A stretch of 64,000 nt of DNA from Tomitella cavernea (GTDB lineage: Bacteria; Actinomycetota; Actinomycetes; Mycobacteriales; Mycobacteriaceae): the NCBI RefSeq assembly GCF_016599145.1, contig NZ_JAENKO010000002.1, positions 148,032-212,031 of the forward strand, read 5' to 3'. The notes beneath the pieces are model-generated. The model saw only the letters and a list, made by a program, of their open reading frames with translations. It had not been told where the DNA came from and made no database searches. Positions within the stretch are counted from its first letter, which is position 1; the number at the start of each line of letters is the position of its first letter. Positions 48,113 through 61,790 of this stretch are shown here, in pieces. The translations under genes and the position numbers were made by a program.

Positions 48113-51100
48113 CTAGCGGTAGTCGCCGGAGAACGGGAAGTCGTCCAGCGGCACCGCGGCACCGGTGGCGCTGCCGAAGCCACCGTCCGGTCCGTAGAAC
48201 GCGTCGTCGTACGCAGGCACCGCGTATGCGGCGGCGCGCGCCTCCTCCGTCGGCTGCACCTGGATGTTCCGGTACCGGTTGATGCCGGTGCCGGCCGGGA
48301 TCAGCTTGCCGATGATCACGTTCTCCTTGAGGCCGACGAGGCTGTCGCTGCGGCGGTTGATCGCCGCATCGGTCAGCACGCGCGTGGTCTCCTGGAAGGA
48401 GGCAGCGGACAGCCACGAATCGGTGGCCAGCGACGCCTTGGTGATGCCCATGAGCACCGGGCGCCCGGCCGACGGCTCTTGCCCCTCCTGCACGGCCCGC
48501 TTGTTGGCCGCGTCGAAGTCGGCGCGCTCGACCAGCGACCCGGGCAGGAACTCCGTGGCCCCGGAGTCGATGATCGTCACGCGGCGCAGCATCTGCCGCA
48601 CGATGACCTCGATGTGCTTGTCGTGGATCGACACGCCCTGGGCCCGGTAGACCTCCTGCACCTCGTTGACGAGGTGGACCTGGACATCGCGGGGACCCAT
48701 GATCCGCAGCACCTCGTGCGGGTCGGCAGCGCCCTCGAGCAGCTGCTGTCCCACCTCTACATGATCGCCGTCCTGCAGGACCCGCTCGTACTGCTCGCCC
48801 TCGGGACGATGCTTGGCCAGGCGCTGCCGCTTGGACAGCTTGTCGTAGACCACTTCTTCGCCGCCGTCGTCGGGCGTGACGGTGATCGTGTAGAAACGGT
48901 CGTCGTCCTCGATGCGAACCCGGCCCGACTGCTCGGAGATCGGCGCCTTGCCCTTGGGCACGCGCGCCTCGAAGAGCTCCTGTACGCGCGGCAGACCGCC
49001 GGTGATGTCGTCACCGCCCGCACCACCCTGGTGGAAGGTGCGCATGGTCAGCTGCGTGCCCGGCTCACCGATCGACTGCGCCGCCACGATGCCCACTGCC
49101 TCGCCGATATCCACCAGCTGTCCGGTGGCCATCGAACGGCCATAGCACTTGGCGCACACGCCCGTTCCGGTGGCACAGGTCAGCACCGAGCGGACCTTCA
49201 CCTTCGTGACGCCGGCGGCGAGCAGCTTCTCGATCGCCGGGTCGCCCAGGTCGCTGTCTTTCGCCACGACCACGTCGCCGTCCGCGTCGAGCGCATCGGA
49301 GGCGAGAGTGCGGGCGAACGCGGAGGTCTCCACGTGCGCGTCGCGGACCAGGTTGCCCGTGGGCTCCCCGGCCGCGTCGAGCTCGGGCTCGGCGATGGCG
49401 ATCGTGATGCCGCGCGGCGTCGCGCAATCGACCTCACGCACGATGACGTCCTGCGAGACATCGACCAGGCGACGGGTCAGGTAACCCGAGTCGGCCGTGC
49501 GCAGCGCCGTGTCCGCCAGGCCCTTGCGGGCGCCGTGCGTGTTGATGAAGTACTCGAGCACGGTCAGGCCCTCGCGGAACGAGGACTTGATGGGCCGCGG
49601 AATGAACTCGCCCTTGGGGTTGGTCACCAGCCCCTTCATGCCGGACAGAGAGCGCACCTGCGTCATGTTGCCCGCAGCGCCCGATTTCACGATCATCGGG
49701 ATCGGGTTGTCGTCGGGGTAGTTGGCCTCCATGGACTTGGCGACCTCTTCGGTGGCCTCCGACCAGATCTTGACCAGCTCGCTGTTGCGCTCCGACTCGC
49801 CGACCGCGCCGCGCTGGTACAGCTTCTCGGTCTGGTCGGCACGCTTCTCATACGCCTCGAGGATCTCGGTCTTCTGCGGCGGCACGAGCACGTCGGACAT
49901 GGCCACGGTGACGCCCGAGCGGGTCGCCCAATAGAAGCCGGTGTCCTTGAGCTTGTCGACCGTCTGGGCGACGGTGATCATCGGGTACCGCTCCGCGAGG
50001 TCGTTGATGATCGCGGCCTGGCGCTTCTTCGGCATGACCTCGTCGATGAACGGGTAGTCCACCGGGAGCAGTTCGTTGAACAGCACGCGGCCCAGCGTCG
50101 TCTCGGCCATCCACGTATCGCCGGGGGTCCAGCCGTCCGGGAACTGCTCGGCTTCGATCGCCGCCGGGGGACGCTGACGGCTCAGGCGCACACGGATGCG
50201 CGCCTGCATCGCCAGGTCACCCAGGTCGACGGCCATGATCGCCTCCGCGGGCGCCGAGTACACGCCCGTCGCCGCCTGGTCCGTCACCGACGGGGTGTAG
50301 GCGCCCTTGGCGTCCTCCACCTCGCGGGTCAGGTGGTACAGGCCGGTCACCATGTCGAGGCGCGGCATGGCCAAGGGGCGGCCGGACGCCGGCGACAGGA
50401 TGTTGTTGCTCGACAGCATCAGGATGCGCGCCTCGGCCTGCGCCTCCGACGACAGCGGCACGTGCACGGCCATCTGGTCACCGTCGAAGTCGGCGTTGAA
50501 CGCCTCGCACACAAGCGGGTGCAGCTGGATGGCCTTGCCCTCCACCAGCTGCGGCTCGAAGGCCTGGATGCCGAGGCGGTGCAGGGTCGGCGCGCGGTTG
50601 AGCATGACCGGGTGCTCGTTGATGACCTCTTCGAGCACGTCCCACACCTGCGGACGCTGACGCTCGACCATCCGCTTGGCAGACTTGATGTTCTGCGCGT
50701 GGTTGAGGTCTACCAGGCGCTTCATGACGAACGGCTTGAACAGCTCGAGCGCCATGAGCTTCGGCAGGCCACACTGGTGCAGCTTGAGCTGCGGGCCCAC
50801 GACGATCACGGAGCGACCCGAGTAGTCGACGCGCTTGCCCAGCAGGTTCTGGCGGAACCGGCCCTGCTTGCCTTTGAGCAGGTCCGACAGCGACTTGAGC
50901 GGGCGGTTGCCCGGGCCGGTGACGGGCCGGCCGCGCCGGCCGTTGTCGAACAGCGCGTCCACCGACTCCTGGAGCATCCGCTTCTCGTTGTTGACGATGA
51001 TCTCGGGCGCGCCGAGGTCGATCAGCCTCTTGAGACGGTTGTTCCGGTTGATCACCCGCCGGTACAGGTCGTTGAGGTCGCTGGTGGCGAACCGGCCGCC

Positions 51101-52093
51101 GTCGAGCTGCACCATCGGGCGCAGCTCCGGCGGGATCACCGGCACGGCGTTGAGGACCATGCCGGCCGGGTCGTTGCCCGAGCTCTGGAAGGCGGCGACG
51201 ACCTTGAGCCGCTTGAGCGCGCGCAGCTTCTTCTGCCCCTTGCCGGAGCGGATGGTCTCGCGGAGGTTCTCGGCCTCGGCCTCGATGTCGAACGCTTCGA
51301 CGAGCTTCTGGATCGCCTCTGCGCCCATCGTCCCCTCGAAGTACTCGCCGAAGCGGTCCTCGAGCTCCCGGTAGAGGCTCTCATCGATGATGAGGTCCTT
51401 CGGCGCGAGCTTGGTGAACGTCGTCCAGATTTCCTCCAGACGGTCCAACTCACGCTGCGCACGCTCGCGGATGTGCCGCATCTCGCGCTCGCCGGCGTCC
51501 TTGACCTTGCGTCGCGCGTCGGCCTTGGCGCCCTCCGCCTCGAGCTCGGCCAGGTCGGCCTCGAGCTTCTGGGCGCGCTCCTCCAAGTCGGCGTCACGCT
51601 GATCCTCGACGGCCTTGCGGTCCACCGTCATCTCCGCCTCGAGCGTCGACAGCTCGTTGTGGCGCAGCTCCGCGTCGACGGCCGTGATCACGTACGCCGC
51701 GAAGTAGATGATCTTCTCGAGGTCCTTCGGCGCCAGGTCCAGCAGGTATCCGAGGCGGCTCGGCACGCCCTTGAAGTACCAGATGTGGGTGACCGGCGCG
51801 GCGAGCTCGATGTGCCCCATGCGCTCGCGACGCACCTTGGCGCGCGTGACCTCCACGCCGCAGCGCTCGCAGATGATGCCCTTGAAGCGGACGCGCTTGT
51901 ACTTACCGCAGTAGCACTCCCAGTCCCGGGTGGGACCGAAGATCTTCTCGCAGAAAAGGCCGTCCTTCTCGGGCTTGAGCGTGCGGTAGTTGATGGTCTC
52001 CGGCTTCTTGACCTCGCCGAAGGACCAGTTGCGGATGTCCTCGGCGGTGGCGAGACCGATCCGGAGTTCGTCGAAGAAGTTGACGTCGAGCAC
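48113..52093 (-). CDS. rpoC: DNA-directed RNA polymerase subunit beta'
   Basis: The catalytic beta' subunit, 1326 residues, near the ~1316 of mycobacterial RpoC. The N-terminal zinc site is intact (CYCGKYKR and CERCGVEV, residues ~59-80), the active-site magnesium loop [12 protein letters not shown] is near residue 527, and the trigger loop/bridge region includes [26 protein letters not shown]. The actinobacterial insertion between the clamp helices is highly charged and coiled-coil-like (~150-225). The GTG at 52093 has a GGAAAGGA ribosome binding site. It follows rpoB after 127 nt that contain a strong hairpin. Confidence 0.98.
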   Translation of the reverse strand: MLDVNFFDELRIGLATAEDIRNWSFGEVKKPETINYRTLKPEKDGLFCEKIFGPTRDWECYCGKYKRVRFKGIICERCGVEVTRAKVRRERMGHIELAAPVTHIWYFKGVPSRLGYLLDLAPKDLEKIIYFAAYVITAVDAELRHNELSTLEAEMTVDRKAVEDQRDADLEERAQKLEADLAELEAEGAKADARRKVKDAGEREMRHIRERAQRELDRLEEIWTTFTKLAPKDLIIDESLYRELEDRFGEYFEGTMGAEAIQKLVEAFDIEAEAENLRETIRSGKGQKKLRALKRLKVVAAFQSSGNDPAGMVLNAVPVIPPELRPMVQLDGGRFATSDLNDLYRRVINRNNRLKRLIDLGAPEIIVNNEKRMLQESVDALFDNGRRGRPVTGPGNRPLKSLSDLLKGKQGRFRQNLLGKRVDYSGRSVIVVGPQLKLHQCGLPKLMALELFKPFVMKRLVDLNHAQNIKSAKRMVERQRPQVWDVLEEVINEHPVMLNRAPTLHRLGIQAFEPQLVEGKAIQLHPLVCEAFNADFDGDQMAVHVPLSSEAQAEARILMLSSNNILSPASGRPLAMPRLDMVTGLYHLTREVEDAKGAYTPSVTDQAATGVYSAPAEAIMAVDLGDLAMQARIRVRLSRQRPPAAIEAEQFPDGWTPGDTWMAETTLGRVLFNELLPVDYPFIDEVMPKKRQAAIINDLAERYPMITVAQTVDKLKDTGFYWATRSGVTVAMSDVLVPPQKTEILEAYEKRADQTEKLYQRGAVGESERNSELVKIWSEATEEVAKSMEANYPDDNPIPMIVKSGAAGNMTQVRSLSGMKGLVTNPKGEFIPRPIKSSFREGLTVLEYFINTHGARKGLADTALRTADSGYLTRRLVDVSQDVIVREVDCATPRGITIAIAEPELDAAGEPTGNLVRDAHVETSAFARTLASDALDADGDVVVAKDSDLGDPAIEKLLAAGVTKVKVRSVLTCATGTGVCAKCYGRSMATGQLVDIGEAVGIVAAQSIGEPGTQLTMRTFHQGGAGGDDITGGLPRVQELFEARVPKGKAPISEQSGRVRIEDDDRFYTITVTPDDGGEEVVYDKLSKRQRLAKHRPEGEQYERVLQDGDHVEVGQQLLEGAADPHEVLRIMGPRDVQVHLVNEVQEVYRAQGVSIHDKHIEVIVRQMLRRVTIIDSGATEFLPGSLVERADFDAANKRAVQEGQEPSAGRPVLMGITKASLATDSWLSAASFQETTRVLTDAAINRRSDSLVGLKENVIIGKLIPAGTGINRYRNIQVQPTEEARAAAYAVPAYDDAFYGPDGGFGSATGAAVPLDDFPFSGDYR

Positions 52094-52186
52094 GTAACTT
52101 CCTTTCCCCGCTTGCGGGATATGGACCCGTATACCGTGCGGTCGGGGTCCTGACTGCCAAAAAAGTTGAGTATCCGTTGCGCCCTC

Positions 52187-52213
52187 CCCCGGCCGGAGCG
52201 TCTCCGGCCGGGG
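52187..52213 (-). terminator. Hairpin between rpoB and rpoC (attenuator or processing site)
   Basis: A 12-bp perfect stem (CCCCGGCCGGAG and complement, loop CGT) begins 8 nt after the rpoB stop. On the transcribed strand a TTTTTT run follows about 25 nt downstream. It may reduce read-through into rpoC, or mark an RNA processing point. Confidence 0.65.
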
Positions 52214-52220
52214 CGGGCAC

Positions 52221-55712
<3,492 letters not shown>

Positions 55713-56147
55713 CTCACGCGCGCCACCCTCGAATCGGGCGGCCGCCGCTGTACCTGTTCTGCGGATTCTGCCGGATGCGCTCCCGACAATTCCGCACCTT
55801 CAGGTGACCAGCGGCCTGATCCATGCTCAAGGGGCCCGCACCGCGTTTCCGCACTGCAGTTCCGCAAGAGGACCAGGCGCCAGGACCCGCCGGAGACGGT
55901 AAGTGGACAGGAGGCAGCCAGCGCAACGTCCAACGGTAGCGCAATCCGGCAGCGATGTCGAATCCGCTCACGACCACCGGACCCGCCGCCTCCGAGGAGA
56001 CGCGGCGGGCATCCGCCACCGGGACCCGCGCCGGAAATCTGCACCGGCGATCGGATACGGCCTTCTGTTCCCGGATCAGGGTGACCGGTCCGCGCCGCCA
56101 CGTCAAGACTCGGCCCGGCGTTTCGTCTCCGGCGGCCCGCTCAGCCC
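55713..56147 (-). other. rpoB upstream region, 435 bp
   Basis: Separates the Mce-associated gene from rpoB. No open frame here has convincing coding character and I see no strong terminator after the upstream gene. It holds a plausible promoter (55933-55961), which would give rpoB a leader of roughly 210 nt. Confidence 0.6.
55933..55961 (-). promoter_or_regulatory. Candidate SigA-type promoter of rpoBC
   Basis: Minus-strand TCGACA (-35, 55961-55956), a 17-nt spacer and TACCGT (-10, 55938-55933). The -35 matches the TTGACA consensus at five of six bases and the -10 fits TANNNT. A second TACCGT at 55901-55896 has a poorer partner. Confidence 0.5.
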
Positions 56148-56882
56148 TCAGAGCAGGCGCATGTCCGTGGCCTTCCACCGGCCGTCGACCTTCTCCATCT
56201 GCACACGAAGAGGCGCGGCGTCCGAGATCTGCTGGGAGTCGCCGTTGGTTCCGGAACGCTCCATGATCACCACCGCAGTGGCCTCGTCGCCGTCGAGCTT
56301 CTCGATCCCGACGTTCCCCTCGCCGACGGTGGCCTTGATGGTGGTTTCGGCCTGCGTGATGATCTGGATGTTCTGATCTGCGGTCTGCTGATAGCTCGCC
56401 AGCATGTCCTTGTTCAGGAACTTCGCCAGCGAAGCCTGGTATGCATCGAGGTCCTGGTACGAGTATGAGAAGACCCCTTGGACGATGTCGCGCGCGGACT
56501 GCGCGGCCTGCGCCGTCGCGGACTGGTCGACGAACGCCGTGTTGACGTCCGCCGGATGGGGCCCGTTGTGCTCGGCCCACTGCCATCCCGACAACGCCGC
56601 TGCAAGCGTGAATACGACGGCGCCCGCCGCTGCGGTGATCATCGCGAGCCGGCGACGCCCGCCCCGCGCCGCGTCGACCTTCCGCTCGCCGTCCGCCGCT
56701 GCGTCGGCGGAAACGTCAGCCTCCCCGACTTCCTGCGCATTCCCGCTTTTCTGCGCGTCGGCGTCCGTCTTCGTAGAGCCCGTCTCCGTGCTATCCGTCC
56801 TCAGAGCGTCCGTCGGCTCCGGACCATCCGGTTTCTCCACTGCGTCCGCCGACGAGTCGCCGGGCTTCTTGCCGAACCTCAT
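56148..56882 (-). CDS. Mce-associated membrane protein (Mam)
   Basis: A 244-residue protein encoded after the mce genes. A charged N-terminal region of ~75 residues, with Asp, Ser and Thr, precedes one membrane segment (LAMITAAAGAVVFTLAAALSG, ~78-98), and the external part (~100-244) has the NTF2-like fold expected of Mam proteins, ending VDGRWKATDMRLL. Mam proteins are thought to stabilise Mce complexes in the envelope. The ATG at 56882 is preferred over the GTG at 56897 because of a GAGGAG site 7 nt before it, although the GTG overlaps the upstream stop. Confidence 0.82.
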   Translation of the reverse strand: MRFGKKPGDSSADAVEKPDGPEPTDALRTDSTETGSTKTDADAQKSGNAQEVGEADVSADAAADGERKVDAARGGRRRLAMITAAAGAVVFTLAAALSGWQWAEHNGPHPADVNTAFVDQSATAQAAQSARDIVQGVFSYSYQDLDAYQASLAKFLNKDMLASYQQTADQNIQIITQAETTIKATVGEGNVGIEKLDGDEATAVVIMERSGTNGDSQQISDAAPLRVQMEKVDGRWKATDMRLL

Positions 56883-56893
56883 CGAAAGCCTCC

Positions 56894-57646
56894 TCACGAC
56901 CCTGCCGGATTCTGCTGGTCGGTGCCCTGCGCCGGGCCGCCGCCCGTACCGGCCGCGCCGTCACCACCCGCACCGTCACCACCCACACCGTCACCACCGG
57001 GTATCGGCGCGTCCGCGCCGGGATCGGCGGGCGCCGGCTGCGCGGGCACATCCCCGGCCCCCGTGTTCTTCCCTTCCGCGTCGCCCACGCCGGCGAAGCG
57101 CGTGTCGAAGTCCGACACCTTCCACGCGCCGTCCTGCTTGGTCAGCGACATACCGATCCCCTGCCGCAGCACCCGCTCCTGCCCGTCGGTGAGCGTCTGC
57201 GTGCGCACGACGAACGCGAGCGCCGAGGCCGTGTCCTTGGAGTCGTCGAAGGACGTCAGCACTGCCGAGTTGAGATCCGTCCGCATCGACACGCCGGTCT
57301 CCTTGAGCGCCGCCGCCAGGTCGTCCCTGGCCGTGCCGGGGGCGAACTGCTGCGCGAGCTCACCCGCGGTGACGTCGTACATCCCGTCGAGGCTCTTGTC
57401 GATGTCGTCCATCGACACCGTCGTCAGCGCCACGGCGGCCTTGCCGGCCGCCTCGGCCGCCGCATTGCGATCCGCGGCGACGGCATTCTCCGTCGAACCG
57501 GACTGCACCGCGGCGACGGTCCACAGCGTCGCCATCACCACCGCCGCCACGAGCGCGGCTGAACACAATGCGACGGTCACGATCAGGCCCTTGTCGCGCG
57601 AGCGCTTCCCGCTGTCCGTCGAGGACGCAGCTTCGGTCACAGTCAT
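56894..57646 (-). CDS. Mce-associated membrane protein (Mam) with Gly-rich tail
   Basis: A 250-residue protein with one membrane segment (~residues 22-45) and an external NTF2-like domain ending DGAWKVSDFDTRFAGVG. It is followed by an unusual ~60-residue tail rich in Pro, Asp and Gly, with GGDG repeats near 220. The ATG at 57646 has no clear ribosome binding site and lies 228 nt downstream of mceF, a gap in which I see no gene, so it may have its own promoter. Likely a partner of the Mce complex and of the second Mam protein, whose start overlaps or nearly touches its stop. Confidence 0.8.
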   Translation of the reverse strand: MTVTEAASSTDSGKRSRDKGLIVTVALCSAALVAAVVMATLWTVAAVQSGSTENAVAADRNAAAEAAGKAAVALTTVSMDDIDKSLDGMYDVTAGELAQQFAPGTARDDLAAALKETGVSMRTDLNSAVLTSFDDSKDTASALAFVVRTQTLTDGQERVLRQGIGMSLTKQDGAWKVSDFDTRFAGVGDAEGKNTGAGDVPAQPAPADPGADAPIPGGDGVGGDGAGGDGAAGTGGGPAQGTDQQNPAGS

Positions 57647-57874
57647 CCAATCTGGTGTTTCGACTATTCCGGGCCTCCCGGACGGCCCCGGCGCGCACGC
57701 ACCGGCCACGCGACGCGGCATAGTGCGGGCCTGTCTGCCGGCACGCCCGGCACGCGGCCCCGGACACTCCTGCAGGCTACGTGCCGCGACCGCGCAGCGC
57801 CCGTACCGGTTCGCCGGCACCGCATCGCGCGGCCGCGGCGACGCCCCGGCCCGGGAGCGACGTCGCGCCGAAAA

Positions 57875-59122
57875 TCAGCGCGGCGTCACGCCCAGCAGCG
57901 CCGCCACCTGCGATGCAATCGGCCGCAGATACAGCTTGTCCGGATCCTGCTTGGGCTTGTCGTCCCACGGCTGCACCGTATCCGGATCCGCGTACTTGAT
58001 CCGGTCCGAACTCCGCACGCCCGTGGGATTGCCGAGCGGCACGTCGCACGAGGCGTCGAGGTTCACCGGGAACTCGTCCGTGGTGTCGTCGAAGTCGGGG
58101 TTCTTCGCCTTCATATCGGCGAGGATCTGCTGCGTGCCCTCGTAGCCACGCGTGCATGCGACCGGGTTGTTGGTCTCCAGCACGACGCCCATGTGGATCG
58201 TGTCGTCGCCGGGGGCGACGGTGGGCGACGCCGCGCCCAGCGCCGGCAGCGCGGCCAGCAGGACCCGCAGTCCTTCCCACACGTCGTCGGCAACGCCGCT
58301 TATCACGTTGGCACCCGCGAGCAGCGAGGCGATGTCGTCGCCGCTCTCACCCACGAAGTCCCCGACCTCGTCGCTGGCGTCCTTTGCGGTGCCGATGAGC
58401 CGCCGCACGTCCGGGTCGCTCGACTTGAGCTGCCGGGTGATGCGGTCCAGATCGGCGCTGTAGGACTGGATCGCCGAGGACTGGTCCGCCTGCGTACCGA
58501 GCACGGTGACGCTGTCCGTTATCAGGTCCAGGGTCTGCGGCAGGTTCTTCGACGCCTCGTCGGTGAACGAGTTGACGGATTGCACCAGCGAGCGCAGATC
58601 GTCGCCGCGGCCGTTGAACGCCTTGCCCAACTCGGTGAAGGCCGTCCTGAGCGCATCCACCGGGACGGAATCCATGAGCCCCGACACGGACTGGAACAGA
58701 TCCTCGATGGGGATCGGCGTGGAGGTGTGGTCCGCCGGGATGGTTTCCCCGTCGTCCAGGTACGGCCCGGAATCGCTCACCGGCTGGAAGTCCACGTACT
58801 GCTCGCCGATGGCCGAACGGTTGGCCACGACGACGTGGGTGGCTTCCGGGATCTTGGGCCCACCGTTCTCGAGTTCCAGGTCCACCTGGAGCCCGTCCGG
58901 TGTCAGCCGCATCTCGCCGACCCGGCCCACGGGGACCCCACGGTAGGAGACCTCCGCATTGGGGAAGATCCCGCCGAAGTGGTCGAGGTTCATGTGCACG
59001 GTGTACCGGCCGACGCCGACCAGGTCGTCCAGGCGCGCGTACTTGCCGCCGACGTAGACGATGCCCAGCACGGCAATGACGACGAACGCGATCAGTTGCA
59101 CTTTCATCAGTCGGGACAGCAT
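57875..59122 (-). CDS. Mce family protein, MceF position
   Basis: Sixth Mce protein, 415 residues. An N-terminal membrane segment (LIAFVVIAVLGIVYVGGKY) is followed by the MCE domain (~32-110: YTVHMNLDHFGGIFPNAEVS, then VPVGRVGEMRL) and a long helical region to about residue 300. The C-terminal part has paired cysteines (VACTRGYEG, ASCDVPLG). Mce proteins form a tunnel that carries lipids or sterols across the periplasm to a YrbE permease and an ATPase, which are not in the window. Start and mceE stop overlap (TGATG). Confidence 0.9.
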   Translation of the reverse strand: MLSRLMKVQLIAFVVIAVLGIVYVGGKYARLDDLVGVGRYTVHMNLDHFGGIFPNAEVSYRGVPVGRVGEMRLTPDGLQVDLELENGGPKIPEATHVVVANRSAIGEQYVDFQPVSDSGPYLDDGETIPADHTSTPIPIEDLFQSVSGLMDSVPVDALRTAFTELGKAFNGRGDDLRSLVQSVNSFTDEASKNLPQTLDLITDSVTVLGTQADQSSAIQSYSADLDRITRQLKSSDPDVRRLIGTAKDASDEVGDFVGESGDDIASLLAGANVISGVADDVWEGLRVLLAALPALGAASPTVAPGDDTIHMGVVLETNNPVACTRGYEGTQQILADMKAKNPDFDDTTDEFPVNLDASCDVPLGNPTGVRSSDRIKYADPDTVQPWDDKPKQDPDKLYLRPIASQVAALLGVTPR

Positions 59123-60555
59123 CAGTCGCCACCTTCCTGGCCGTCTGCCGGACCGCCCGCACCCGCCTGCTCGTCCTGAGGCGGGGTGGCGACCTGGCCG
59201 ATCTGCGGCAGCGCGTCGGCTGCGCGGTCCCATCCGTCCTGCACCGCTTGCGTGCCCTGCCGCACGGCCTCCGCCGCGTTGTCGACGACGCCGAGAGGCA
59301 GGCTCGCAGGATTACGCTGGAACGGCGGGGCGGTGTCCGCCAAAGGCAGCAGCGTGACCGTGGGCCAGCCGCGCCGCGGCCCGTTCCCATTGATCCATGG
59401 GTTGCTCAGATCGACGGGCACCTGGTGCGCGCCGTACGGCTTGACGTACCGGGGATCCGGCCGCCCCACGCCGAGGTTCGCGAGCGTCTCGCCGATGCGC
59501 AAGTCGGCCGACACCCACACGTTCGCGTAGCCGCCCTCGATCCCCTGCAGGATCTCGTCGGGAATCGGGAAGGTCGGCAGGATGGGCAGGGCACCCACGA
59601 GCGACGGGACGTTGTCGGCCAACGCCTGGATCGTCGGGCGCATCGCGCGCAGGTCGCGCAGCACGTCCTCACGCGTCGTCGTGATGACGTCGGTGCCGGC
59701 CTTGCCCAGACGGTCGAGCTGGTTGAGAAGCGCGACGAAGTCGGGGCGCTGCTCGCTGAGGATCCGGACCCCCTCCGGCAGTTCTTCCAGGATGGCCTGA
59801 ATCTGCTCGCGCTGGTTGCTGACCGTGCCCGTGAGCGTCTGCAGGCTGTCGAGCGCTTCGCTGATCGACTGTCGCTGATCGTTGACGCCCGCGACCAGGT
59901 CGGTGAACTGGCCGAGCAAGTCCCGGGTCTGCAACTCGCGACCGCCGATAGCCTTGTTCATCTCCTCGACGATCGGCTGCACCTGCGCCACGCCGCCGCC
60001 GTTGAGCAGCAGCGACAACGCGCCGAGGACCTCTTCGATCTGCACGCTGCGGCCGGTCCGCTGCAGAGGAATCTGCGCCCCGTCCTCGAGCGTGCCCGTC
60101 GGTGCGACGCCGGTCGGCGGGCTCAGGGCCACGAACTTCTCGCCCAGCAGGTTGGTCTGTTCGATCCGGGCTACCGTATTGGCCGGCAGGCCGAGGTCTC
60201 CCTGGATCTCCAGCGTCAACCGCGCAGACCAGCCGTCCGGGGCGAGGTCGATCGCCTTGACCTGGCCGACTGCGATCCCACCGACCTTGACCGCCGACTG
60301 CGGCACCAGCGACAGCACGTCCGCGAAATCCGCGGTGATGGTCATCGGATGGTCGCCGGTGTCCGCACCGCCGGGCAGCGGAAGGCTGTAGACGCCGCCC
60401 GTTCCGCACGCGCTCAGCGCCAGCGCCGCACCGGCCATGCAGGCCCCCACCGCCAGCCGCCCGCGGCCGGGACCGCCGCCCTTGCCCGGGCGCCCTTCCG
60501 GCTCCGGGTGCGGCCGCGTCTGCGACGCGGGCTCCGCGCTCCTATGCCACCGCAT
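59122..60555 (-). CDS. Mce family lipoprotein, MceE position (LprK-like)
   Basis: A 477-residue protein with an extended, basic N terminus, a hydrophobic stretch and a lipobox (LALSAC, Cys ~50), so this member is lipid-anchored, as MceE proteins usually are. The MCE domain follows (~65-145, with AVKVGGIAVGQVKAIDL and EKFVALSPP), then a helical region with SVQIEEVLGALSLLLNGGG. The C-terminal tail is Gln/Gly-rich. TGATG overlaps link it to mceD and mceF. Confidence 0.9.
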   Translation of the reverse strand: MRWHRSAEPASQTRPHPEPEGRPGKGGGPGRGRLAVGACMAGAALALSACGTGGVYSLPLPGGADTGDHPMTITADFADVLSLVPQSAVKVGGIAVGQVKAIDLAPDGWSARLTLEIQGDLGLPANTVARIEQTNLLGEKFVALSPPTGVAPTGTLEDGAQIPLQRTGRSVQIEEVLGALSLLLNGGGVAQVQPIVEEMNKAIGGRELQTRDLLGQFTDLVAGVNDQRQSISEALDSLQTLTGTVSNQREQIQAILEELPEGVRILSEQRPDFVALLNQLDRLGKAGTDVITTTREDVLRDLRAMRPTIQALADNVPSLVGALPILPTFPIPDEILQGIEGGYANVWVSADLRIGETLANLGVGRPDPRYVKPYGAHQVPVDLSNPWINGNGPRRGWPTVTLLPLADTAPPFQRNPASLPLGVVDNAAEAVRQGTQAVQDGWDRAADALPQIGQVATPPQDEQAGAGGPADGQEGGD

Positions 60556-61787
60556 CAGTTGCCCCCCTCGAAGCGTGGCGACACGACGCCCGGCTCGGTG
60601 CCCGGCACCGGGGACCGCTGCAGGTTGTCGCCGCTGAGGATCCCGAACGGCAGGTTCAGCGTGGGTGTCTTGATACCCGCGGTGATCTTGTCGGCGATGG
60701 CCTTGCACTGGTCCATGACCGGCCGCATCTTCTTCTCCAGCGCCTCGTACTCGGGGATGCCCGGCCCCATCTTGCCCATGTTCAGCAATTGACAGCCGAT
60801 CTCGTACAGCGGATCCTGCAGCATGGGGAAGCCCAACCGCATCTGGATGGTCCCCGAGTCCGGGTCGTATGCGTCGATGAAGTTCGCGATGGCGAGCGGC
60901 ATCAGGGCGAGCGATTCCTTGAGCCCGTCACGGTGGCTCGCCACCGTCTGCGTGACGGATGCGAGCCCGTTGATATTGCTCTCGAGCAGATCCTTGTTGT
61001 CGTGGACGAAGCCGGCGACGTCCCCTAGAGCGTACGACAACTGCTTGATCGATTCGGCCATGTTGCCGCGCTCGCCGTCCAGGAAGTCGGTGAACTGCGC
61101 CATCTGGGAATTGAACTTCCGTACCTGGGCATCGTGCTCCGCGAGTGTGCTCGCGAAAGTCTGCAGGTTGCGGACCGTGGCGAAGATGTCCCCGCGCGAA
61201 TCCGACAGCGTCCGCGCGGCGTCGCTGAGCTTCGCGATCGTCTCGTTGATCGAGTCGCCGTTGCCGTCCAGGTTGGCGGCGGCGCTGTTGACGAAGTCCG
61301 TCAGCGCCCCGTTCTTGTTCGCGCCGTGCGGTCCCAGCGCTTCCGAAACCTCTTGGATACTCTTGTACATCTCGTCGATCTCGACGGGGGTGCGGGTGTG
61401 GTCGCGATCGAGAGTGGCGTTCTGGGGCAGCTTCGGCCCGCCCGAGTACGCCGGCGCCAACTGCACATACCGGTCGGGGACCACGGAGGGCGTCACTTGC
61501 ACGGCCGTGACCCCCGCGGGAACGTCCACGTCGCCGTCGACGGTCATCACCACCTTGACATCCGAGCCCGCGGGATCGACGGAATCGACCTCTCCGACCT
61601 CCACGCCGAGAACCATCACCTTGGATCCGGCGTAGATGCCGACCGTCCTATCGAAGTACGCGGTGATGCGAGTGGGCTCGGCCCGGAAGAACACGAACCA
61701 CACTGCGGTCCCCGCCACCGCCAGGAGGAGCAGGAATACCACGATGAGCGCGATGAGCTTGTTCGACACGCGATTGAGCACAGCCAT
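60555..61787 (-). CDS. Mce family protein, MceD position
   Basis: A 410-residue protein with one N-terminal membrane segment (ALIVVFLLLLAVAGTAVWFVFF), the MCE domain (~38-115, ITAYFDRTVGIYAGSKVMVL and GVEVGEVDSV) and a long alpha-helical part thought to build the lipid channel. The C-terminal segment is Pro-rich. The ATG lies 3 nt after the mceC stop. Confidence 0.9.
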   Translation of the reverse strand: MAVLNRVSNKLIALIVVFLLLLAVAGTAVWFVFFRAEPTRITAYFDRTVGIYAGSKVMVLGVEVGEVDSVDPAGSDVKVVMTVDGDVDVPAGVTAVQVTPSVVPDRYVQLAPAYSGGPKLPQNATLDRDHTRTPVEIDEMYKSIQEVSEALGPHGANKNGALTDFVNSAAANLDGNGDSINETIAKLSDAARTLSDSRGDIFATVRNLQTFASTLAEHDAQVRKFNSQMAQFTDFLDGERGNMAESIKQLSYALGDVAGFVHDNKDLLESNINGLASVTQTVASHRDGLKESLALMPLAIANFIDAYDPDSGTIQMRLGFPMLQDPLYEIGCQLLNMGKMGPGIPEYEALEKKMRPVMDQCKAIADKITAGIKTPTLNLPFGILSGDNLQRSPVPGTEPGVVSPRFEGGN

Positions 61788-61790
61788 GCG

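Noticed and set aside
47915..52153. A 1400-codon open frame antisense to rpoC
   Set aside because: Composition is Leu/Arg/His-rich and mirrors rpoC codon use; rpoC is unambiguous.
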